Assembly (NCBI RefSeq): GCF_002368395.1
Contig: NZ_AP018254.1
Coordinates: forward strand, 2,170,001-2,234,000
Direction: 5' to 3'
Origin: Calothrix sp. NIES-3974
Lineage (GTDB): Bacteria; Cyanobacteriota; Cyanobacteriia; Cyanobacteriales; Nostocaceae
Length of the DNA stretch: 64,000 bases
Shown: piece by piece, positions 56,506 to 64,000 of the stretch
Layout: each line of letters starts with the position of its first letter
Numbering within the stretch: position 1 is the first letter of the stretch
Position numbers and translations under genes: made by a program
The notes under the pieces: model-generated
What the model saw: only the letters and a program-made list of their open reading frames with translations
Told to the model about the DNA's origin: nothing
The model's database searches: none

Positions 56506-57375
56506 CTAACTAAACCGTCTCAACAATTCCTCACGAGACAACTGCAACAGCAAAGCTGCATACTCGTCCGGTGGTAACTCTAACATTGGTTCAATAATTG
56601 ACGCTAATTCTTCATCTAACTCCCCAAACCGAGCTTTGAGAAGATTTTCCACCACTTGGCGCTGTCCCCGACGCTGGGTTTCTTGTTCCCATTCCAAATA
56701 TGCCTGTGATAACGTCATGATTAACTCCCTTTCTTCTTCTTCAATTATCGCGCTTGCTTCCATACTAATCTTCCAAGTTGCTAACAGCTTTAAAATCCGA
56801 GAGCGTCTGGGGTCGTTGGGATTAAACCCAATTACTTCCTCAACTGCTTGCTGTTGAATTACTCCCTTACCCAATATCCTTAACCACAAAGTTTCCGGTG
56901 TTCGAGGTAGTTTGTTAATGGCAATGATTGCGGTTTTAAACCCTTCCCCAAAAAAATAAATACCCTCTAGCCAATCTGGACGAAGATTTGCTGTAAATTT
57001 TGAAAGCAAATCCTCAGAAGCAGAAGGGGTAATAATCCACAACTGGGGTAGTTCTGATTCTGATAGGGTTTGTTGTTGGCGTTTGAGTTGACGTTGCAAA
57101 TCGGCTTGGACATGAAATAATTTCGACAAGCAACTACGAACTTCAAAGGGATTGGGTTGATTGCGGAAGGGTTCTAGTAAACAGGGTAATGTGGCAATCT
57201 CCGCAAGAATTCCTAAAGATTCAGTATTTATACTAGGTTGATTGCGGGGAGTAAACCAAATATCGATAAATTTTGGTTCCCCTGGGACTTCAAAGTTAGT
57301 TCTCACCTCCCCCAGGGGAGATAGAAAAGTTTCAAAGAACTGCTTTGCAAATTGGTCGAACAGGTTTTTGCTCAT
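56506..57375 (-). CDS. Rpn-like/DUF4351 protein, copy C
   Basis: 289 residues. The linker is minimal (RRGQRQ). A ~30-residue stretch (LLSKFTANLRPDWLEGIYFF, then GEGFKTAIIA) differs from copies A and B (LLSMFGATLSEDWLEGVYFL, then PKALKTAFIA) while both flanks are nearly identical, which points to gene conversion from another paralogue. Confidence 0.82.
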   Translation of the reverse strand: MSKNLFDQFAKQFFETFLSPLGEVRTNFEVPGEPKFIDIWFTPRNQPSINTESLGILAEIATLPCLLEPFRNQPNPFEVRSCLSKLFHVQADLQRQLKRQQQTLSESELPQLWIITPSASEDLLSKFTANLRPDWLEGIYFFGEGFKTAIIAINKLPRTPETLWLRILGKGVIQQQAVEEVIGFNPNDPRRSRILKLLATWKISMEASAIIEEEERELIMTLSQAYLEWEQETQRRGQRQVVENLLKARFGELDEELASIIEPMLELPPDEYAALLLQLSREELLRRFS

Positions 57376-57907
57376 CTAGGTAAATGCCACCACTGATAGT
57401 TATAATGTACTACAAAAGTGCTGGATTTGAGAAGTCGGGTTTGGGTGCAAGTGCATGGTGGCTTTTTGGATGAAGAACCCCATCTCCATTCTTGCGGTAG
57501 AGGTGTGGAGAGCAACTTTGAGTCGCGATCGCTCAAATCTCCCCTCATCAAAATCGGGGAGGAGTAAGTTTATTTCTAAAAGTCGGATTAATATTATTAA
57601 TTGGAAACTGACAGATGGGGGGATAAAAGCGATCGCTCAACAATACAATACCTAATTTGGATGAAGAACCCTACCCGATTATAGCGATCGCTCTAAATTT
57701 AACAGGACTTACACTATCATTATGCAGTTAGGTCATTCCTAGGGTCACAAGGTAGACGCGCAGCGGATCGACTTGCTTACGTAGCAATATCAAAGTCTTG
57801 TTTTATCCGAATAAGTGCGTAAGTCCTATCGAAAAAAGAATCGAGGAAATTTTCCCCAATTCTCTTTTCCGTAGTTTCTGTAGAGTTTTATGTAGAGATT
57901 CACACTT
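57376..57907. other. intergenic region with third duplication boundary and MITE
   Basis: First ~60 bases match upstream of copies A and B. The third tandem-unit boundary lies near 57527-57575. A full MITE-like element is at 57704-57827. No gene. Confidence 0.6.
57704..57827. repeat. MITE-like element (GGACTTAC family), full copy
   Basis: 124 bp with ends AGGACTTACACT and AGTGCGTAAGTCCT (inverted, one extra base). Shares its right half with 21398-21480. Confidence 0.75.
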
Positions 57908-58105
57908 CTAACAGTGGTGGAAAAGGGTTTCTAAATACACCCGTGCTGCACTGCGATCGCTCTCTCCGTGTTGCAGTAAAAATAACGACAGAGCAGCTGT
58001 TAATACTCGATTTTGATCCCAGTCCGGATGTTCGTTCAAATAGTTCTTGAGCGATTCATGAAGGGTTTCCGGAATTTCTGTAAAAATACTGACTGTTGTG
58101 TTCAT
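57908..58105 (-). CDS. DUF2811 family protein
   Basis: 65 residues. The sequence SIFTEIPETLHESLKNYLNE and the following DWDQNRVLTAALSLFLLQ block match the small cyanobacterial DUF2811 family. Role unknown, ribbon-helix-helix-like in shape. Monocistronic. Confidence 0.75.
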   Translation of the reverse strand: MNTTVSIFTEIPETLHESLKNYLNEHPDWDQNRVLTAALSLFLLQHGESDRSAARVYLETLFHHC

Positions 58106-58613
58106 AGCGTCTATTCTCCGTTCCTAATTTTCCTAGTCTCAACCTCGATGTTCCCTGATTTATTGGGCAATACAACCACCTCTTTCCCAATCATCGTCAC
58201 GACTGACTTTCACGGCTAATTTATTTTTACTATAGGTATAACGACCAACAAAAAACCCAAGTCGATATATTCTGCTTCAAAAGGGGGTGGGTTTGTCAAT
58301 GCTGCGAAATGTTACAAACAAGTTTATAAAGAATAAATATTTACGCAACAATAGGACTTTCAGTCTGTTTTTTGTTACTAAAATTAATATAAACTCCGTG
58401 TGTTACCAAAAAATACGCAGTCAAACCAAAATCCCCAAAATTCGAGAAAGTGATTGTGAATGCGTGGGTAGGCTGTGGAAAACTAGGATCAAACCTGTGG
58501 AAATGCTGTGGAATCTGTGAGGAAAATTCTCGCCAATGATAAGAATTACAAACAATCAGTTTTACGAGAAAATTTGTAAATACATATTCATATATTCATA
58601 GGGATAAAAACTC
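58106..58613. other. intergenic region
   Basis: On the minus strand between 58170 and 58290 a frame reads GFFVGRYTYSKNKLAVKVSR and looks coding-like, but it shifts frame at a run of six T and lacks a start. No gene otherwise. Confidence 0.4.
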
Positions 58614-59885
58614 ATGTACCAACAGCCAAAGTCTAGGGGGGGTTTATCAATACCGCAATTCGATTCACAAATATGGATTTTGGCTGGGGGAAGGTTACTT
58701 TCCGAATTAGGTACGGGTTTTACCTTGTTTTACGCTCCGATTTTTTTTGTCACCAAAGTCGGATTATCAGCAACGTCTGTAGGTATAGCTTTGGGGACAG
58801 CATCGATTTCCGGTATTGCGGGACGGGTTTGTGGAGGACTATGGACTGATTCACCAATTTGGGGACGACGGAAGACTTTACTTTTGTCAGCAGTGTTTTC
58901 GGCTATTGGATCTACAGTTTTAACCGCAACTTTTGATTTTGTCACCCTTGTTATTGGGAATATTATTGGTGGTTTTGGAGCAGGGTTATATTGGCCAGCG
59001 ACGGAAGCGGTTGTTGCGGACTTAACGACCCCACAGAATCGGCGAGAAGCCTATGCAATTACCCGATTAGCCGATAACCTTGGTTTAGGGATGGGGATTA
59101 TTTTGGCTGGGTGGTTGGTGAGTGCGGGGGGTAATTTTCGTTGGTTATTTGCGATTGATGCTACCTCATTTGTGATTTTCTTCGCAGTTATCTGGAATGC
59201 AATTAGAGAAACAAGTCAATTATCCCTAGGAGAGAAAAAACATCATCTTGGTTGGTCAGGTTGGCGAATATTACTACAAGACCATATCCTTTGGGTATAT
59301 GTACTCGTCAACATCATGTTTACCACCTACATATCCCAGTTGCACAGTACCTTACCGATTTACCTACAAAGGGTGGTTGTCTCCGATGGGGGAAGATTAA
59401 ACGAGGGGATAATAGCTGGATTATTTGCCGTCCATCTACTGATGGCGATTGTAGTGCAGTTACCAGTTGCCAAGATGTTACGAAACCTCAGTCATCCCCA
59501 AACCCTATCAGTATCTGCGATAATTTGGTCAGGGGGATTTGCCGCAGTTTGGTGGTCAGGTTGGGCTAAATCAGGAATTTGGATTAGCGGTATTGCCCTA
59601 GCAATTTTTGCGATCGCCCTAGTCAGTTATACCCCATCAGCAGCCGCATTTGTCAGCGAGATTGCTCCTGTAGAGCGACGGGGTATTTATCTATCGGTAA
59701 ACTCCCTCTGTTGGGCTGTGGGGTATTTTATCGGTCCATCCCTCGGTGGTTGGGCAATGGATCAAACCTCTAATGTAATTAGTATCTACTGGTTAGGTTT
59801 AGCAGCCACCACACCCATTGCGATCGCCATTCTGACGTATTTGCAGCGTATTAGAAATATGCCAATACAAAAACCCCATATTTAA
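58614..59885 (+). CDS. major facilitator superfamily transporter
   Basis: 423 residues, 12 predicted helices with an MFS motif A-like loop between helices 2 and 3 (GLWTDSPIWGRRKT) and a second-half relative. It has a soluble N-terminal leader of ~25 residues. Resembles MdtH/drug exporters, but the substrate is not predictable. Monocistronic. Confidence 0.87.
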   Translation: MYQQPKSRGGLSIPQFDSQIWILAGGRLLSELGTGFTLFYAPIFFVTKVGLSATSVGIALGTASISGIAGRVCGGLWTDSPIWGRRKTLLLSAVFSAIGSTVLTATFDFVTLVIGNIIGGFGAGLYWPATEAVVADLTTPQNRREAYAITRLADNLGLGMGIILAGWLVSAGGNFRWLFAIDATSFVIFFAVIWNAIRETSQLSLGEKKHHLGWSGWRILLQDHILWVYVLVNIMFTTYISQLHSTLPIYLQRVVVSDGGRLNEGIIAGLFAVHLLMAIVVQLPVAKMLRNLSHPQTLSVSAIIWSGGFAAVWWSGWAKSGIWISGIALAIFAIALVSYTPSAAAFVSEIAPVERRGIYLSVNSLCWAVGYFIGPSLGGWAMDQTSNVISIYWLGLAATTPIAIAILTYLQRIRNMPIQKPHI

Positions 59886-60041
59886 TATTATTACTGAAGG
59901 GTGTTGTTCGTCTCAATTTGATGGGCAAGATGCGCGTAGCGCAGCTTCTCTTTGAGAGAAGATAACGCGATCGCCATGTTTTAGGGAGTTGGCAAGACAG
60001 ATAATTTTAGCCATTTATTCATAGTCAAAGGTGGTATATAT

Positions 60042-60470
60042 TTAATTTCCCAATTTTTCCGATAAATATTCAGCCACGAGACGACGATGACAATGGTGGG
60101 GTTTGGCTTCGCTGCATAATAGACAACTTCCCTCCAACATCTGTTTGGAGATTTTCTTCTCAATTTCCCTTGAGTGCATTAATTTTAAAAATTCTTGTTC
60201 GTAAACCACCCAATCACCCTTATTCTTCTTATAAGCATCCAAAATTTCCTTTGTAGGAGCCATATCTATAATATGGGTATATTTAATGCCGGCAATTTTT
60301 TCCAAAAAATATTCTAAATCGCTCCGTTTGGTAAATCCAGCTAGCTGAGAGACATTATTCAGTCTGGTATCGATAACTCTAGTGACACCAGCATTCACCA
60401 AGGTTTCAAAAAACTTCTTGGCTGTCTTTTGAGTAAAGCCTATTGTATACAAATTAATTTGCTGATTCAT
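60042..60470 (-). CDS. DUF488 family protein
   Basis: 142 residues with the DUF488 signature: YTIGFTQKTAKKFF, RVIDTRLNN, and the closing LLCSEAKPHHCHRR. Function unknown; the Cys and His in the last motif suggest metal or nucleotide chemistry. It follows a second DUF488 gene with a 4-base overlap. Confidence 0.8.
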   Translation of the reverse strand: MNQQINLYTIGFTQKTAKKFFETLVNAGVTRVIDTRLNNVSQLAGFTKRSDLEYFLEKIAGIKYTHIIDMAPTKEILDAYKKNKGDWVVYEQEFLKLMHSREIEKKISKQMLEGSCLLCSEAKPHHCHRRLVAEYLSEKLGN

Positions 60471-61125
60471 ATTTGACTATCCTGTTTTTCAATGTAGGCG
60501 ATTAAAGAACCTTGTCTGCGATAAGCTTCTTGTAATAATTCTTCACGAGAGGATTCAATCGCTGGTTTCTCTTGTACAAAGTGGTTCTCAAAAAGAGACA
60601 ATTGCACTGCTGTTGGTGTTACTGTTTGTGTGAAATTATGCGCATTTAACAATCTTTCTTCCAGGGCTGTGTGATTTTCTAAATCTCCATTTTTCCAAAT
60701 GTGGTCTATTGTTAAATTCTCTTGACGAAGATACTGACAAACTAAAATAGCTCGATGACAAGTGATCGGGTCTTGTTCCGCACACATCAGAGCGATTGTA
60801 TTGTATAGGTTTGAGAACCCTTGAGGATACGTTGAATTCCTTCTGCAAACAGTGGTGTCGCTGCTATTTTTTCATAAATTGCTTTACCATCTACATAGCA
60901 AGTGCGATCCCTTGGTCTTGCACCTAACTCACGTCCTAAAAATACGTAGCCAATCCCTACATCTTTTAAAGCTTGCTTGACTTCTACCTGATTGAAGTGG
61001 GAAAGATAACGACTATAGGGATGCGATCGCACATCTGCTAAAGCTGTAATCCCATATTTTTGCAGCAGTTGAATAAAGTTTTCTATACTGTGATTAGAAT
61101 GTCCAATTGTAAAAAGCTGTGCCAT
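60467..61125 (-). pseudogene. DUF488 gene broken by a 5-bp tandem duplication
   Basis: The 5' half (61125 down to 60787, TIGHSNHSIENFIQLLQKYG, GRELGARPRD) and the 3' half (60787 down to 60467, MCAEQDPITCHRAILVCQYL) are two parts of one DUF488 protein in different frames. At 60795-60804 the sequence ATTGT is repeated twice in tandem; removing one unit restores a frame reading TYTIALMCAEQDP across the join. So one 5-bp duplication has split the gene. Confidence 0.85.
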
Positions 61126-61717
61126 GGGCTTCCACTCTCTCCCGAATAGTTAAATCAAAGTATTGATTAAACAGTTTGCAACTACTGCATTCACCCCTTA
61201 GCATAGCTTCCCTCCCTGGAAAATAGGGAGTAGGGAGTGGGAAAAATCCGCTTTCATCTCAAAATAAATTGCGCTACGCGCATCTACGGTTCTGCTGCCC
61301 AGAGTAATACCTTTTGACCTTGGAGTTGATACCTGTAGCTTTCGGGAGCAGGGGAAGAAAATGTATCAAAATTTGAGTGAAAAATTTGAGTGAAATGGTA
61401 TAACCCAAAATTTGGCGATGGACTTAGACAAAAAGTAACCAAAAAACTACTCAAATGTATACACAGCAAGATATTGAAACCGTTTTGAATAGTTTCTTGC
61501 TATATCTGAGTTTCAAGCATTTTTGAGCCTGTAGTGCATTTTCCTTCCCCTGTAGGGGTTTGAGGCTTATGTCTCCAAAATATTTAAGTCCCACCAACAG
61601 ATCCGCTTGCGATACGGCTTTAGCCGTTAGCTTCGCTATCGCCTAGCTGCTCCCTTCAGCAAGAATCCAGTCCTGGGGATGGTGCCCTACCAGGGAAATC
61701 AGTTGGAATATTCCTGT

Positions 61718-61860
61718 TAAGTAGGTAGGTAAAATTAAACATAAAACCGCAACGTAACCAATCATTCTACTCAAAGCCTTACTCCCGTACAGACGCGATA
61801 TATCGCCTCTCTCCCCTGTACAGACGACCCGACGGGTCGTCTGTACTCCCTGATCTCAAA
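61718..61860. repeat. MITE-like element with TAAGTAGGTAGGT end, truncated
   Basis: Left end TAAGTAGGTAGGT, the AGACGCGATATATCGC palindrome and the GTACAGACGACCC palindrome (61818-61846) match 38012-38165; the right end is lost after CCCTGATCTCA. Confidence 0.7.
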
Positions 61861-61875
61861 ATTATGTCCAATCCA

Positions 61876-61921
61876 GATATTTATCACCCCATATAAATGA
61901 TATTTATCACCCCATATAAAT
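61876..61921. repeat. perfect 23-bp direct tandem repeat
   Basis: GATATTTATCACCCCATATA, then AAT, occurs twice back-to-back with no change. No known family. It could arise by slippage. Confidence 0.9.
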
Positions 61922-62245
61922 CTAGATCAAACTTGATTTATCTCAGCTTTGAATTCAATTAAAAACTTGAAAAAAAGGTTGATTTTTGCTGGGGGTTTCT
62001 GTTAGTATGACAATCAGGATCCAAGGGGCATTTATACCCTAAAACATGATAATGATAATCGCCTACAGGGCTAAAAATATCTTACTGCAAGTGTTTCAGA
62101 CAAAGTGACTATCGGTTTTACCCAGTGTTTGGAGGGTATTCCGGGTATGAGGGATGAACATTTTTTTGTAGGTTTTCAGGATATCCCTTATTTCGACTTT
62201 ATTGAAGAGGAAATGGTAGCAAGATCAGAAATCAGATAGTTTGGA

Positions 62246-62800
62246 ATGTTTCTGATGAGCTTGCTACGGGAAGAATTTCTTGTTTTCATGCTACCGTTTG
62301 CGGCTGCATTTTCCAAGCCAGTTTGGGAATCTGCGATCGCATTAGTTATAGGAAGCCATACTAACCCCTGGCAAACGCACCGTCAGCGCGATTTAACGAG
62401 TGCTGGGCTGGGCGAAACGCCAGGACTTTCAAACCGATCACAGGGTGTTGAATCGAGCGAAATGGTCGAGTCGGCGCTTGGGTGAGATATTGCTGCGGCA
62501 ATTGGTGACAGTGTTTGCACCAACCGGAACGCTAGTGATGGGACTAGACGAAACGATTGAACGGCGATGGGGTCAACGGATTGCAGCGCGTGGCATTTAC
62601 CGCGACCCAGTGCGTTCGAGCCATGAGCATGTGGTCAAGGCGAGTGGGTTGCGTTGGATCAGCCTGATGCTGTTAGTGCCGATTCGGTAGGTGCTGGTGC
62701 GTGACCCGCTCGGACACTTGGAAGCGCAAGCCTTTCTCTGCACGAATCTCAATGCGACTCCACCTGAAAGTTTTAGGGATTTGCGAGAAATCCGGCTATA
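62246..62800 (+). pseudogene. decayed IS701-like transposase
   Basis: Two frames cover the remnant: 62246-62485 reads AAAFSKPVWESAIALVIGSH, and 62400-62690 reads FQTDHRVLNRAKWSSRRLGE, VMGLDETIERRWGQRIAARG and YRDPVRSSHEHVVKASGLRW. These match the N-terminal part of IS4/IS701-type transposases. After a TAG the same frame gives VLVRDPLGHLEAQAFLCTNL, a piece that normally lies much further on, so a large internal deletion has occurred. The region is more GC-rich than its neighbours. Confidence 0.75.
62765..62800. repeat. partial ATTTCTCACAA-family repeat
   Basis: CCTGAAAGTTTTAGGGATTT and GCGAGAAATCCGG match the GTGAGAAATCCGGG end of the family at 41146-41252 with changes. Confidence 0.5.
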
Positions 62801-62850
62801 GTTTTATTAATACATTCGCCCCGCATTATTTTTGTTCGATTTTTGAATCT

Positions 62851-63663
62851 ATGAAATCCTATCTCGCAGCTGCGGTTCAAATGACTAGTGTGCCTGATTT
62901 ACACAAAAATTTAGCTCAGGCAGAAGAATTAATTGATTTGGCTGTTCGTCAGGGTGCGGAGTTGGTGGGTTTGCCGGAAAATTTCGCCTTTATGGGAGAA
63001 GAAAGTGATAAACTGGCCCAAGCTGCCCATATTGCCCAGGAAACGGAAAAGTTCCTCTCCACGATGGCACAACGCTATCAGGTGACGCTTCTTGGTGGTG
63101 GTTTTCCCATTCCCACTGATTCGGGTAAAGTTTATAATACAGCCTTGCTGGTCAATCCCAGTGGTCAAGAACTTAGTCGCTACTACAAAGTACACCTATT
63201 TGATGTTAACGTACCCGATGGTAATACCTACCGCGAATCCACTACGGTTATGGCAGGAACAAAACTACCGGATGTGTGTGTAACTGAAAACTTGGGTAAT
63301 ATTGGTTTATCTGTGTGTTACGATGTGCGCTTTCCGGAAATTTATCGCCACATGTCTGACAAAGGTGCGCATATTCTCTTCGTTCCGGCTGCTTTTACTG
63401 CGTTTACGGGTAAAGACCATTGGCAGATCCTTTTACAAGCTCGTGCCATTGAAAATACTTGCTATGTCATTGCTCCCGCCCAAACTGGTATCAATTACAA
63501 CCGTCGCCAAACCCACGGTCATGCCATGATTATCGACCCCTGGGGAATGATTCTCGCTGATGCAGGGGATAAAATTGGTGTGGCGATCGCAGAAATTAAT
63601 CCCCAGCGTTTAGAACAAGTCCGTAGACAGATGCCTAGTCTCCAACATCGAATTTTTAATTAG
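62851..63663 (+). CDS. carbon-nitrogen hydrolase, nitrilase family (Nit2/deaminated-glutathione amidase-like)
   Basis: 270 residues from ATG 62851 (MKSYLAAAVQMTS); the longer frame includes repeat DNA. The catalytic Glu-Lys-Cys set is present: Glu in LPENFAFM, Lys in YYKVHLFD and Cys in LSVCYDVRFPE. The family hydrolyses amides; this branch resembles NIT1/omega-amidase repair enzymes that clear deaminated glutathione. A cyanobacterial homologue exists in Synechocystis. Confidence 0.85.
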   Translation: MKSYLAAAVQMTSVPDLHKNLAQAEELIDLAVRQGAELVGLPENFAFMGEESDKLAQAAHIAQETEKFLSTMAQRYQVTLLGGGFPIPTDSGKVYNTALLVNPSGQELSRYYKVHLFDVNVPDGNTYRESTTVMAGTKLPDVCVTENLGNIGLSVCYDVRFPEIYRHMSDKGAHILFVPAAFTAFTGKDHWQILLQARAIENTCYVIAPAQTGINYNRRQTHGHAMIIDPWGMILADAGDKIGVAIAEINPQRLEQVRRQMPSLQHRIFN

Positions 63664-63774
63664 GGATAGAATGATGGGGAATGGCGAGCAAACAACATGT
63701 AATTCCTGATTACCCATGCCTACTCACCACTCCCCAATCTCAAATCTAGAATCTAAAATCCAAAATTCTTGATT

Positions 63775-64000
63775 CTATGACCAACCTTTGGTAGCTTTTT
63801 CGTAAACGTAGGTGGCTACATCTTCGATTTGGGTGGCGTTTAAGCGACCTTTAAATGCTGGCATCGCGTTTTTACCATTTGTCACCTGGGTGGCGATCGC
63901 TTCCACTGAATACATACCGTATTTTTCTAATGCATCTTTTTGTAAAGTTTTATTGGCTTGAACTAGGTTCTTACCACCAGCATGACAGGATGCACAATTT
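63775..64000 (-). CDS. petJ: cytochrome c6, 3' part
   Basis: The last ~75 codons of a soluble c-type cytochrome, running off the window. The heme site reads CASCH, then [14 protein letters not shown], the methionine ligand lies in [10 protein letters not shown], and the chain ends [11 protein letters not shown]. Carries electrons from cytochrome b6f to photosystem I in the lumen. The signal peptide and start lie beyond 64000. Confidence 0.93.
   Translation of the reverse strand, partial: NCASCHAGGKNLVQANKTLQKDALEKYGMYSVEAIATQVTNGKNAMPAFKGRLNATQIEDVATYVYEKATKGWS

Larger units (their letters stand above)
55401..57440. repeat. tandem direct duplication carrying copies B and C
   Basis: Unit boundaries with GCGATCGCTCAAATCTCCCC appear at about 55404, 56458 and 57527, so the two genes sit in direct repeats of about 1.05 kb, with the start of a third unit at 57527. 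Copy C is 24 bases shorter because of the linker. Confidence 0.8.
61126..62245. other. intergenic region with repeats
   Basis: Over 1 kb with no gene. Holds a diverged TTTTTGAGCC repeat (about 61520), the MITE-like element at 61718-61860 and a perfect 23-bp direct tandem repeat at 61876-61921. Confidence 0.55.

Overview
The window is chromosomal DNA of a filamentous cyanobacterium. Supporting this are psaM, chlP, hemL, petJ, metallothionein smtA, half-size UPF0016 exporters, FHA and pentapeptide-kinase genes, XisH/XisI, very frequent GCGATCGC (HIP1) octamers, and purine-rich intergenic strings of the GGGAGTAGGG type. A run of three minus-strand genes in the order cpeS-cpeT-cpeR suggests the organism makes phycoerythrin. 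Nostocales is the most likely order; the species cannot be read from the sequence.

Region 1-31 kb is mostly ordinary core genome: tyrS, pyrF, a cysA-type ATPase, two two-component genes (one a PAS-receiver remnant lacking its kinase core), an HNMT-like methyltransferase, hisIE, a ChaB protein, hemL, a metallothionein (short, minus strand) and a zinc-ribbon/kinase/pentapeptide protein. These are followed by an FHA protein next to a histidine-kinase fragment, two hemi-exporters, psaM, a strong 6S RNA candidate (17944-18125), a TPR protein, a Usp, an LptA/OstA-like protein, a P-type ATPase, the cpeSTR group with an orphan PetH-N/CpcD-like protein upstream, chlP and NAD kinase.

Region 31-38.8 kb holds uxs and ugd (UDP-glucose to UDP-xylose), a GDSL hydrolase broken by one TGA, a phytol-kinase-like protein, a large membrane protein and a DUF218 protein.

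Region 38.8-57.9 kb is accessory. It contains xisI with a nonsense-mutated xisH, Rpn-like nuclease genes with variable IQQG linkers, two PIN-type toxin-antitoxin pairs, an AT-rich Wzx/Wzy-type glycan cluster (42.4-51.5 kb, all minus strand), FkbM and IS5 remnants, an IS630 element nested inside a MITE-like repeat, and a tandem duplication of an Rpn-like gene.

Region 57.9-64 kb has a DUF2811 protein, an MFS transporter, two DUF488 genes (one frameshifted by a 5-bp tandem duplication), a decayed IS701-like transposase, a nitrilase-family hydrolase and the 3' part of petJ (cytochrome c6).

No rRNA, tRNA or CRISPR array was seen. The clearest unexplained material is the family of small inverted-repeat elements, the structured DNA upstream of cpeS, the orphan PetH-N-like protein, and the variable-linker Rpn genes. 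Everything here is from reading the sequence; no database search was run.
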